From positions 71,242,025 to 71,306,024 of the forward strand of contig OY821519.1 in NCBI GenBank assembly GCA_963682025.1: a stretch of 64,000 nucleotides of DNA. The letters are read 5' to 3'. The translations under genes were made by a program, and so were the position numbers. This DNA comes from Cordilura impudica (Eukaryota > Arthropoda > Insecta > Diptera > Scathophagidae). Below, in pieces: positions 11,306-56,500 of this stretch. The notes under the pieces are model-generated. The model was given only the letters and a program-made list of their open reading frames with translations, made no database searches and had not been told where the DNA came from. The first letter of the stretch is position 1. Every line of letters begins with the position of its first letter.

Positions 11306-12650
11306 ATGGTTAAGGCCTGGTTAATGGATAATGAAACAACCGATCAACGTTTGGAACATCATCGTAATCCACCGGCATATGTTTCTTTAGAGGAATTGTT
11401 AACAAAAACTGGTGTGGAACATTTTCTGGTATGTTCGTTTGCATGCACTTTTGCTTAAAAAGTGGGGCTAAGGGAGTTTATTAACCATTGTTGTGTTCGG
11501 AACTTTTAAAACAGTGTTCCCAGATGTAAAATTCTATTCATAGCTTTGAATGGGAAAATGGAAATTTCTTGTCATTTAATTTTATCAAGACATTTTTTAT
11601 TAACAACCAAAAATATTTAAATTTCTTCTGATTAGTTTTTTTGTTTTAAGTTCAATTTAACCAGGTTATAATTTAGAATGTGCTTAATTCATTTGATTTT
11701 TTTAAGTAGAAATAAAAGAAATATTATTTTAATGATTTCAGGTTAGTCGTGAGCAATAATGATCAGATCATGTAGAAATTGATTAAATTATTTGTTGTCC
11801 TCCACTTTACCTTAATGTAAAAAGTTTCAAAGCTCTAGCTAGTCGGGAAGTTGGTGAAAATTCGATTACAAAAATCCGCCGTAATTAAACCAAACAAACA
11901 AGCAAAGAAAGTTAAAAGCATGTAACAAAAATTCCGGATTGTAAGAATAGTCTTGAGTGTATAGTGCTTATAAATCATATTAATTATGAAACAATTTTTA
12001 TATCAAGTATTTTAAAAAAACATTTCAGATAAATGTGGATAATTATCAAAATGATGATGTTTTACAAGATTTACGTAAAACCCGTAATTACAACTATGAA
12101 GATGAGGTCGGTAATAAATTAAACCATTTGGAAATTATTAACTAGTTTGTGTTAAATAATAAAAAAAATATTTTTAACTTTAAGATAACATGTTCGGAAA
12201 AATGTTTAGCAGATTATGCCAACAAGTTAAAATCATTCTTTACCGAACATTTGCATACCGACGAAGAAATTCGCTTGGTTTTAGATGGTTCCGGCTACTT
12301 TGACGTAAGAGAGTATGTATAAAAATATAGGACAAGACAAGTTTCAAACCAAATTTATCTTTTAGCGCTGAAGATAATTGGATACGTATTGCTGTTACTA
12401 AAGGAGATTTAATTATAATACCAGCCGGTATTTACCATCGTTTTACTTTAGATTCTAATGTAAGATTCAATTTGTTTTTTCGAATTAATTTAATTTCATC
12501 TATTTCTTATAGAATTACATTATAGCTAAACGATATTTTGTGGGAGAACCGGTTTGGTTACCATACAATCGTCCAGCTGATGATATGGATTGTCGTAAGG
12601 AGTATTTAAAGCACCAAGAAAATGGTTTTACTCATCTAAATAAAATTTAA
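11306..12650 (+). CDS. Adi1: Acireductone dioxygenase (methionine salvage), five exons
   Basis: Metal-dependent (Fe/Ni) cupin enzyme that oxidises acireductone to the 2-oxo precursor of methionine. Exons: 11306-11428, 12029-12106, 12185-12312, 12366-12459 and 12513-12650; all introns are GT-AG and phases fit, giving 186 residues, the usual length. Seen: start [10 protein letters not shown]; metal ligands H89, H91 and E95 in [10 protein letters not shown] and H134 in GIYHRFTL; the cupin strand [13 protein letters not shown]-terminal [16 protein letters not shown] typical of the family. The first intron is 600 bases, the others 53-78. The start codon lies about 230 bases past the last Argk1 poly(A) signal, so the two are separate + strand transcription units. 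No disrupted residues. Confidence 0.97.
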
Positions 12651-14268
12651 GAAATGGGCACGTTGTTAAGAAATATCTGATATTATTGGAATTATACCAA
12701 AAAATTTAAAAACAACAAAATATATATGTATATAAATAAAAATTTTTAAAATTTCTCGAGAATCTGCAACATGCCTTCTTGACTTCTAACCTTGTCGGAA
12801 ATTTTTATCAACAAATATTTAGCTAGGTACAGTTGGTTAAATTTGATTTCCTAGCGATTTTTTATATTCCTCAGCCTAATGTAAATTAATGAAAACTGCA
12901 TTATCGCCAAATACAAAATATTTTGGGTGATAATCCTAATTATCGAAGCTGTTAAATAACATGTGCATTTACGTAACGGGTTTTCGAATGATTTTCGAAA
13001 AGATTGCTTTGTCCATTGTCAATGACACCATTTGAAGCTTTATTTTTCTATATCCTATTACTTTGTGGCATGGGAGTAATGAGTTTGTGATGTTTGTAAC
13101 TATCTTTCATTATACCGCTCGACTCTGAATCACTTCCCGAGTATATTTAGTGATGTCCGTCCGTTCGTCTTTCAGTTTGTCCATGTAAACCTAGTAATGA
13201 AACTGCTGGTTGGAAATACATATATTGTGATAAAATGTGCTATATAAGCTTATGTTTGCAATAGCAAGATCGCTATTGAAATTGGTGAGAGTAAGTGTAT
13301 GTTCAGTCACCTTACAAATGAATCCTACGAGAGCCAGTTTATCAAATAGATATTGGTAAAATTTGAATTATATATGTTTAATACACCCATTAATCCAAAA
13401 TCAACCATTTAGGTCCATTTCAAGTCAATTATTATATTTACTTAAATCTATAACAAACAAAAATGCTTCATAAGGTTTATATGTTTTTTATATGTAAATA
13501 AAAGTGCATTTGCTAAATACCGTCACATTTGTTGACTTAGTCCCCATATAACTAAAGTCGGTCCAACTCTATAACGGAACCTAACTATGCTGATCAGTAA
13601 CTTCAACGGCCGGATGGTAAACAAAAATGAAACAGATCCATATTAATTAATGGAGCTGTTACTCGACGGATCGCTGAAGTCAACTTTTTGTTCTAAAACT
13701 ATGTGAAATTCATAGACAATTCTACAATCTGGTAACATTATAAACCATAAGCAGATGTTTATAATATAACCTTTGTTTATATTTTGTAATTAAAGTTAAA
13801 TCTACACAAACATTTATTAATAAAAAATAATATGATAAACCCTAAAAACATTCAGCATTTTTTTAAAATAAAATCAACCAAAAATGTAAATTTGAGTATT
13901 AAGCAGTCATATGTTAATATAACAAAACTCCATCCCCCAAAATGTGGCGGTGTTAAATACAATATCCCAAGAATTTATCAAATATGACCTTTAAGCGACA
14001 TTGAAGACGATTAAACAGCTGGGAAATGCAAAGTATAGAAAACAGTCACATATTAACAGCAGCAGCTTAACAACGGTCGACGACAGCAAAGCACTTGAAA
14101 TTAAACTGTTATCAATTGCCAATTCTAAGACGAAAATAATTTAACAAAAAATTTCTATATTTTCTCTGGTATGTTGTGAGTTGAAACCTTCAACGAAAAT
14201 TTATTAAATATTATTCTCTGGCGATTTTTTAAGGTTTCTACAAACAACAATTGATAAATTTACGTAAA
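12651..14268. other. Adi1-Pgm1 intergenic region with a decayed repeat
   Basis: AATAAA near 12736 probably ends Adi1. From about 13080 to 13620 there is a degenerate copy of the GTCY/HINE-like repeat: TTATACCGCTCGACTCTGAA, then GTCCGTCCGTTCGTC, then stretches matching other copies. The last 250 bases before Pgm1 (about 14030-14268) should hold its promoter and leader; I see no clear TATA box. Confidence 0.5.
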
Positions 14269-47204
<32,936 letters not shown>

Positions 47205-47416
47205 ATTTATAGGAAATATTTACAGAATACTTGGTGGAAAAATAACAAAAATTACCTCATTTTCCTTGAGGAGGAAATTCAAATGCTGATTGAATTTTTA
47301 ACATTTTTTTCTTTTTGTTTCTTTGTTACAATTGCATCTTTCCTAGTAATTGTAATGCATTTGTTAGTAAACTTTTGTTTGTATAAAAAATATATATATA
47401 AAAAAAATTTAATTGA

Positions 47417-47432
47417 AATAAAATTTTTTATT
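47417..47432. terminator. Interleaved convergent poly(A) signals
   Basis: AATAAA at 47417-47422 on + serves Pgm1, 213 bases after its stop. TTTATT at 47427-47432 is AATAAA on -, only 5 bases after the WASHC5 stop. The transcripts must overlap at their 3' ends if both are used. Confidence 0.55.
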
Positions 47433-47436
47433 CGTT

Positions 47437-47593
47437 TTAACTTTTAACACTTAATCCTAGATATTCGTATTGATTTAACAAGATAACCGGTAGACGTTGC
47501 GATAAAACGGTACGTGGCAATTTCGTTTTATGTACAAATATTTCCAAAAAATGTAAAGTTGTTATGGCTTCACTACACAATTCATGTTTTACA
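47437..47593 (-). CDS. WASHC5: WASHC5 terminal exon
   Basis: Acceptor AATTTAG just above 47593; codes SVKHELCSEAITTLHFLEIF and on to a TAA at 47437-47439. Recognised from the conserved FLE...KLPR tail of strumpellin. Easily missed: 51 codons lying 12 kb from the previous exon. Confidence 0.85.
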
Positions 47594-50500
47594 CTAAATT
47601 TTTTTTCGTTTTTTTAAATAAAAGTAAATTAATTAAATATGTATATAAGTGATATATGCACGTCAATAACAAAAACCTTGTGAACAATGTGAAATGAAAA
47701 GTAGCGAATTAAAAAAAAAATACATTTTATAGATATTTATATGAAAGTCCTTAGGGATTATTATGTAATTCGATATGAAAGAAAAAAAAAAACTTGTTAT
47801 TTCGTACAAATTGTGTTTTGTAGCATGATTTTCGAAATTTTTTTTATGAAATGTAATTATAATATGAAAGCGACTATCAAATACTTTAAAACATTTCTAC
47901 TTTATTAGAAAGCTATTTTGTTGTCGAAAACAATACAAAAAAATCGTAAAATGTATGTTAAATTATATAAACTAGTGTAGCCTAGCACTCGAAATTCGAG
48001 TGCAAATTCTAGGAAATATTATTTTTTCATTCAATTTTTGTCTTCCAACGTTTTTTTAATCTATATATATATATAAAATTTATGAATATTTAAATGAACC
48101 TAAAGGTATGTTAATCAATTTAACAATTCACAATTCAACACAGAGCGTTTGATATATAATTTAAATCATTCGCATTAACACAGTGTTGCCATTTTAACTA
48201 GCATTTTAGTTGCTAGATTTAGCAACTTTTTTTTGTCGTTTAGCACCCAACATTTATGAAAAGATGCTAGATGCTAACTTAGCATCTTTTATTAATAAAA
48301 AGTTGCTTTTAGCATCTTTTTTTTTTTTTTGATTTTTTTCATTATATTTGAATATACAATTTTAATTTTAATGGTATTGAAATGGGTTAATTTCTCAAAG
48401 TGTAATACGAGAATTTTGTGTACTACTCTTTTTACCACTCTGCTCGTTTCTTTCAACAAATATAACAAAACATTTTGAAATAGAATAATGTAAACACCAA
48501 CAACAATTTTTAATGAATTTAAAACTCGGTTGCCAAAAAATATTATTGTATTAAAAAATGCCAAATTTTTCAATACAAAACACATTAAACCGGGTAAAAG
48601 GACCGATAACCAATATATTAGAAGAGTTTAAATTTAGATCATCTGAAACAGAAAAAATTCAAATCCAATGGAGTTATATCACAGAACAATATTGGGATAC
48701 AACACTGAATACAACCTCTTTATGGATTGAAGTTAACAAAAATTCTATTGGCGAAAATCCATTTAAAGAATTATCAATATTTGTATTGTCTTTATTAGTT
48801 TTGTCTTTCTCAAAAGCCGAAGTTGAACGTTTGTTAGTTTAAAGGCTTTAGTTAAAAGCAAACTTCGAACAGAATAAAATACGAGTTGTTATGTTCTGTA
48901 ATACGTATAAAAGAAGGTTTGAAATTGACAAACGGGGGCTGTTACACTTACAATATACCGAGCGATGTCGTTGATAAAAGTCGATCGTCAGAAAAATATC
49001 AGAGCCAAGAAAAAGTTGAAGATGAAGACATCACAGAAATATTAGATTCCATAAACCAATTATTGTAATATAATCGTATCTTTTGATAATGTAAATTCTG
49101 TTATATTTGAAATTAAAAAAAAATCCCTCTAAAATTAAAAATATTTAATTTAAAATTAAAAAAAACTCAATTTGATGTTAAAAAGACTACAAATGAAATC
49201 CAAAATAATTTTAATTAAAATTTAAAAAATATAAATCGCAACTTATGTTTTATATTAATTTTTCGATTTAAAAACCAAAGAATTTATTAATATGTATTTA
49301 ATTTTTCTATATAAAGGTAATGAAGTTTGAAAAAAAAAATTTAGCATCTTATATTTTTGACTCCAGTACGTTTTAGCATCTTTTTTTTTGCAATTTAGCA
49401 TCTTTACAATTTCAAATTATGGCAACACTGCATTAACAGGGTGTAACGAATTATTATAAATATTTTATTTTATTTAATTGAATATATTTTTAAGACAGAT
49501 TAAACATAAATTTTATCATTCTCAGCTTCTCCTCCAAATGAACTATAACTATGAAAATTTTTACACTCCTCCGTGTGTGCATATTGCTTAAAAAGGGAAC
49601 TAAAAATTTACCTTCACGTACTAATATACATATATGTAGATAAAAAAAAACAATATTTTAATTTTGCGTGAACAAAGTCTTCTTTCGTTTAATTCTTTCA
49701 AAAATAAAACTTTCGTTGTAATGTTTGTCATTGATTCTGCAGAATTTTTCAGAAGCATTTATGTACAGAGTCAAAATTCGAGAGGTTATCCAGAATCACC
49801 TGAAACAATTATTATTAATTTCGATACGGTTGAGGTTTAAATTAAAACAAAACTCATACGAGGGCCGTCCAAGAACAACCCGACCTGACCATATATGGCG
49901 ACAGTAGTTTGAAAAATATTTTTTTTGGTGAAATGTTGCAACCATATCACACATATGTTTTAAGTTTTAAGGCGCCAGGTTGTTTAGTATTTTTTTGGAG
50001 CCATAAAAAATTAGGGGATCTCAGTGAATTTGTAAACATGGAAAAAATTGGTCACTGTTATGTAATTCAATACTTTCATTCAAAACGTCTCAGTCCAACC
50101 AATATTAAAGACAAGGTAGATACTACTAGATACTAGCCATATTAAAGCCGAGATAGATACTTTTCTGGGAGAGTTTACTTCTTCGTTTACGACTACAAAA
50201 TATTGAGTGACAGAGTTTAACCGAGGCCATATGTGCTGTCAAGACGAATTGAGGTGGACATGCCAGAAACGGTTAAGAAAATCCACAGAATGGTATTGGA
50301 TGATCGTCGACTGAAGGTGCGTGAGCTAACTGAAATGTTAGGTATAACAAAAAGTGTTATTTATCGCATATTGACTGAAATATTAGGAGATAAGAAAGCT
50401 GTCCGCAAGATGGGAGCCGTGTTTTCTCGCAATAGAATGAAAACAGCGTCGGAAAGATGTGTCAGTAGTGTTTGGGATGTTTCAACGCAATAAAGCCGAG

Positions 50501-53500
50501 TTTTTGCGTCCACCACTAAACACCTGAGACAAAAGAACAGTCAAAACAGCACACTGAACTGGCAGAAGTCATTTCCATCTACAGGCAAGATTATGACGTC
50601 TGTTTTTTTGGGATACGCGTAGTATCTATAATATTAACAGGCAAAGCGATTTTTGGTGACCGATTTTAAACCTTTTATTACTAACCGTTTTGTACAAAAA
50701 AGCTGTCCACCATCTATAACATTTTTTTGGAGTAAAATGCTTTTAAAGTTGCTAAAACACATATTTAAGCTTCAAATAAAAAACTATGTATAATACAATG
50801 CTGTGTGAATGTTTATCAAATTTGTGTTGAATTGTGAATTGGCTAAAATTGATTAGCATACCCTAAGGCTCTTAATAAATTATTTATTAACAAACCCAGT
50901 TATATATCTTCTGTGTGTTCAACAAATATTTATAATTGAATGAACTAATAAATTTTCCTAGAATTTGCACTGAAACTTCGAGGGCTGGGCTTTGTTTGTA
51001 ATTTTTATTTAATATCTTCAAAAAGGAAAAACATTCAACGGCTGCGAGTATTATGCTAACTTATTGCAGCGTTTAAGTGATGAAATTAAGGAAAAACGCC
51101 ATCAAGACAATATACCAGATCACGCATTACGATGCCCAAAATCCATGAATTAAAGTTCAAATTGCTTCATCAAGCACTTTATTCGCCAGATTTAGCTATC
51201 TAGCGGATTATTTTATATTTGCAAACTTCTAGACAGTTCTTACTATAAACAGGGTATCGAAGCTATTGAATATCGCTGGAAAAAGTGTATCGAGCTAAAA
51301 GGAGATTATGTGGAGAAAAAAAATATGTTTCCGATATTTGGTGTTTCCTTTTTTAAGTTTGGTTATTGTGGGACCGCCCTTGTACCTGTACCTCCACAGG
51401 CATTCCATAATAACAAACATTTACCTTCCTCCTCTTCTTAGCTGGTATCATTTCAACCACAATATGCTTGGGGCAAAGAACTTTTACAATTACTTCGAAT
51501 ACCTCCGGCAAACAAGTGCTTTAAAAAAATTTTATTGACGATCTAAACCTTTCCGCTGATTTTATATTGTCCTTTATGCAACTAAAGACAGATGTAAAAG
51601 CATTTTTACTAAGCCGAAAGTTTTTTACGAAACAAAAAATAATATTTTTATGAATAAGTTTTAGATCGAAGATAAAATTTTATATTTTTCTTTAATCTGA
51701 GCAGCTAGTGCTCGCTTTTATTTCAATTTAGTCTTTATATTGTATTTATTGGATTAAATGAACGAATAATAATAATCGGGCCTATTTCCATTGGCGTTGT
51801 CGTTTGAAAACAAAATAAAAACGACAGTTTGGCATCACTGTTGGCGTTGTCGACATGTATCAAAATTATATTCTTCATTTTGAAAAGAAGATAATAACGA
51901 CAAAGAAACGTTTTTTTCTGTCGTCGAAATTATTATTATCGAAGTTGAAACGACCACAAAAAATTAAATTAATAATGAAAATAGCGACAGTGCAGCAATT
52001 TGAAAAATTAGTGTCCGAAATGGAAAAAAACCGAATTTGCTAAGGGTTTTCGATAGCTTCTTTTCTTCGTTTCAATATATTTCAGAGTTCAGAAAAAAAA
52101 AACACACACTGAATAAAAAACTCGTAAATATATGTAAACAAACATAACTTAGACCAACACACACATATTTTTATTTTCATATCAATTATGTTTGTTTTTA
52201 AATTTTCTTCGGTGCCAAACACAATCATGACTTGTGTTCGTTTTAATATTTCGTTATTTACACGAACATTTTTCTATCACGTATTTTTTGTTTCGATCAC
52301 ACATAAACCACACAGATTCAAGTGTTGCTTTATTTGAAGTTCGTGTTCTGGTACGTGTACTGAAAACAAAACAGAACATGTACAATAAACAGGTTCGAGT
52401 TCAGTTATATTTTAAGTCGTGTTCTGGCTCGTGTACTAAGAAAAAACAGAACATGTACAATAAACAGGTTCGAGTTCAGTTATATTTTAAGTCGTGTTCT
52501 GGCTCGTGTACTAAGAAAAAATAGAACATGTACAATAAACAGGTTCGAGTTCAGTTATAATTTAAATTCGTGTTTTGGCTCGTGTACTGCGAAAAATTGA
52601 TACATCAATTCGCGATCTGATACAACCCGATAAAAACGACGACAATTGTTTCAACCAAATTTATTAAAATTTTATTGACCCTTTTTTATGACTTACGTTG
52701 CAAATTGTTTACAATTGTCAATTATTTTATTGACTGGTTTTAATTTTAATAGAATATGGTAATAAAATACTTAAGACACAAAAACTGCAAACTGCACTTA
52801 AATCTTTCTTGCAGGTTTTAATCAGACATGTAAATTTTTTCGTTTCGCTATTAAAAGTTGCGTATTTTTTATAGCAAAACTTATTTCTGTTATTGCTTTC
52901 CAATTTTTTTAATTTTCACAAAATATTTGCAATTTACACAATAACACAGTACACTTATAGATCACAATTTGCAACATAAGTCATAAAAAAGGGTCAATAA
53001 AATTTTAATAAATTTGGTTGAAACAATTGTCGTCGTTTTTATCGGGGTGTATCAGATCGCGAATTGATGTTTCAATTTTTCGCAGTACACGAACCAGAAC
53101 ACGAATTTAAAATATAACTGAACTCGAACCTGTTTATTGTACATGTTCTATTTTTTCTTAGTACACGAGCCAGAACACCACTTAAAATATAACTGAACTC
53201 GAACCTGTTTATTATACATGTTCTGTTTTTTCTCAGTACACGTACCAGAACACGAACTTCAAATAAAGCAACATTCGAATCTGTGTGGTTTATGTGTGTT
53301 CGAAACAAAAAATACGTGATAGAAAAATGTTCGTGTAAATAACGAAATATTAAAACGAACACAGTCATAATTGTGTTGGGCACCGTAGAAAATTTAGAAA
53401 CGCACATAATTGATATGAAAATAAAGATATGTGTTGGCTGCTTTTGAACAGAACATTGTGTGTTTCATGTGTGCATTTTCTGAACCTTGATATATTTCAA

Positions 53501-56500
53501 GAATGACAATTTAGGAACGAAGCGACGATAAAAACGACAACGACATAGAAATTACAATTAAAACGACAACGCCAACGGGAATAGGCCCGAATAATACAAT
53601 TTTCTCGATTATTCTCATTGAGATATAATGTTCCTATGTATAATAATTTTCCCTTAAATTTTCAAGAATTTCTTCATCAACTCTACTTCATATTCAAATC
53701 AAAGAGATAATACGATTTCACTTTGTAAACGGAAATTCTGTCCGAAAGGTTTTATTTTTCGAATCGAATAACATAATAACCCCCATTGAATTTTGCAATA
53801 TTTCACTTTTAGTGGTTGATGAAACACGCCACAGAAATATAGAATGATCCTTAAAATATTATTATTGTACACATTCACAAGGTCGCAACTATTGACGTAA
53901 GTATGTCCACTAGAGTGGTCCTACGTTATATGGACATTTTTCAAATTACGATTTTGGGGATAGGCGGAGTCCAGTTTGTTACATTTCAATATAAAACTAA
54001 TAAATGTGAAGTTTGGGGACAAACGGATAAAGAAAAGTCGCACCGGAAATCGATTGAAAATTTCAAGTGTGTTTATATGGGGAAAATATGACTTTTTTTT
54101 AGATTTTACGAAAATTCGTTCTATAGTTTAATTTTTTCGACAAGTTGTAAGAATCGGGATCAGTATTAAATTATCTTTTCTATAAAGCTATAAAACTTCA
54201 AAATCGAATAAAAATTTGCCTAGAAATAGCAAATGCCCCAGACCACTTTTGTGCCAAAAAAAAACTAGGTCATGAAATTTTATAGAATTTTTTTCAACTT
54301 TGAGAAATTGATTAAAGCCATAATTTTTTTTTTTGTCTCTATACTTATAAGTAATCAGATATGAAGTATTGTTTTATTACCATGTTCTTAACCTATTGCG
54401 CATTGAGACCGAACATGAGAAGTTTTATAAAAAAAATTTTGAAAACTCCTTTTTCAAGTTTTAAAAAATTTTCAAAATTTAAAATAATCTAACCCATAAA
54501 AACAAAGTTTTTATTAAAACCCTTTCTTTCCTTATGCATATGAGTTTTGAATCTCTCCGTGACTGTGCGTGACTTTGCGTGACTATTTCAAAATTAATCA
54601 TTGACCACAACAAGTCTATGGACAAATTTTCAGGTCGATCGGATGAGGGGAAGTGTGGTTTTAATCTCTCCGTGACTGTGCGTGACTATGCGTGACTGTG
54701 CGTGACTATGTCAAAGTTAACCTTTCTTTACAACAAGTTTATCGATCAAGTTTCAGAATGATTGGATGAGGGGAAATACGTTTTGAATCTCTCCGTGACG
54801 TGCGTGACCATGCGTGACTGTGCGTGACTAATTCAAAGTTAATCTTTTTTTCACAGCAAGTGTATGGACCAAGTTTAAGATCGATCGGATGAGGAGAAAT
54901 GACATTTAGATCACTCCGTGACTGTGCGTGACTACGCCAAAATTAATCTGTAGTCATAACAAGACTATGGGCCAAGTTTCAGATCAATTGGATAAGGGGG
55001 AATGGGGTTAACCCACGACAGACAGCTAGACAGAGAGTATGAGTCAAAAGAAAGTTTAAAAATGGATCTGACACTTTAAGGTTTTATTAAATGCATGTCA
55101 GAGATTAACCGTGGGAATTTTTAGGTAAATCCCTATGCCAGAATTTTTTTGACAAGGATTTTATTTTTGCGGATTTCAAGAAAAATGGGATTTTTGTGAA
55201 ATATTCTGTATATGTAATCTTTCTAAATATTTTATATCAAAAACTAATCAGTTCTCTACTTTTAAATGCTATATTTTATCTTAATAGCCTAGGGTTTCAG
55301 AAAAAAAAAATATGACCCCATTAACCTTTTGGAATTGGGGTCACATATGACCCCAAGCTAATAAAAGACAATTTATTCAAAAATTCAAATGTTAATTTAT
55401 TCAAAAAATTCAAATATTTTGCAAATACTGTCGAATTTTTAAAAGCGTTACTTAATATATTACAACCAAATATGTATATCTTCCGTTCCTAAAATTTGGG
55501 ATAACTTCGAGAACGTTAACCCATTATTTGCCAAGGCCGGCTTTTGTTTTTAAGATATTTCTAAATAAAGATTACCGAAAACGAGTTTTTCTATTAAACT
55601 CGATGAAACCACTTTTTAGAATGTAAGAAATATAATTCGGTTAATTTTTCTTTTTATTTAACCCTTCAGTGCTCCTGGAATCATAATTATCCATTGTGAT
55701 ATATCTCTGGTGCAATTGTCTGCTTATTTTTAAAAACTATATATCTGTTTCCAAATAAAATAAGAACATTTTTGAGCTATAACTCAACATTGTTAAACTA
55801 AACTTGACTTTGTACAGGAGGGATGTTGTTTTGTGTATGATTCTACTATCTGTAGTAAAGACGGCTTTTCTTTTTCATTATTTGTTAAAACTTTATAAAA
55901 ATCTTTTGTGAATTTAACGCCTCTTTCGGCAGTATCGTTTACTACAAAAATTTCTTGCAGAGATTGTAGCTCTTTTTAAAATCTTCATTAGATTCCCATG
56001 TCGATGGAGGAAATAATAAAAATCCTGCAGAAATACTAGAACAGCTGAAACAAGTAAGAAAATTATAGTCGGTCTAGACCGACCATACGATACCCTATAC
56101 CATGGTTTAGAAACCCTATCTCTTCGGTCCAACTAACTGGATATAGAAAATAAGCAAAAACCAAATTTGAGTGGAATTTTTATTAATATTGTTGCCTTCG
56201 GATATGAAAAAGTTCATATCGGGTGCTATATTCATATGGGGACTAGGTTGAAAAATGGACCGATCCTGACCATATTTGGTAAAGTCACTTATATTAAAAA
56301 AAAAATAAAAACAAACCAAATTTGAGAATAATCTGTGCAATATTTTTGGTTTTTTTGATAGATTTAAGTGAAGATCGGGAAGCAGCTCTATATGGGGCCT
56401 ATGACTAAGAATTGTCCAATAGGGATTATTTCTGGACTACTGATTAATGGATACAATAAACACATACAAACCCAATTTTACTAAGATCTATATGATAATT

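Larger units (their letters stand above)
47972..49640 (-). mobile_element. Helitron subfamily B, split by a hAT element
   Basis: Low end CTAG... CTCGAAATTCGAG hairpin; high end complement of TCTACATATATGTATATTAG. Its body is the inverse of the copy at 20606-20962. The hAT element at 48181-49440 is inserted in it. Confidence 0.75.
49859..51382 (+). mobile_element. Mariner relic split by a Helitron
   Basis: Ends ACGAGGGCCGTCC-type on the left (CGAGGGCCGTCCAAGAACAA) and GGGACCGCCCTTG on the right, flanked by TA (49857-49858, 51383-51384). The length without the Helitron is about 1.15 kb. The enclosed transposase gene is broken. Confidence 0.75.

Noticed and set aside
52234..53407. ORFs of 96 and 111 codons on opposite strands
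   Set aside because: They are the same foldback arm read on both strands, with tandem 75-base units that happen to lack stops. They do not look like a gene.
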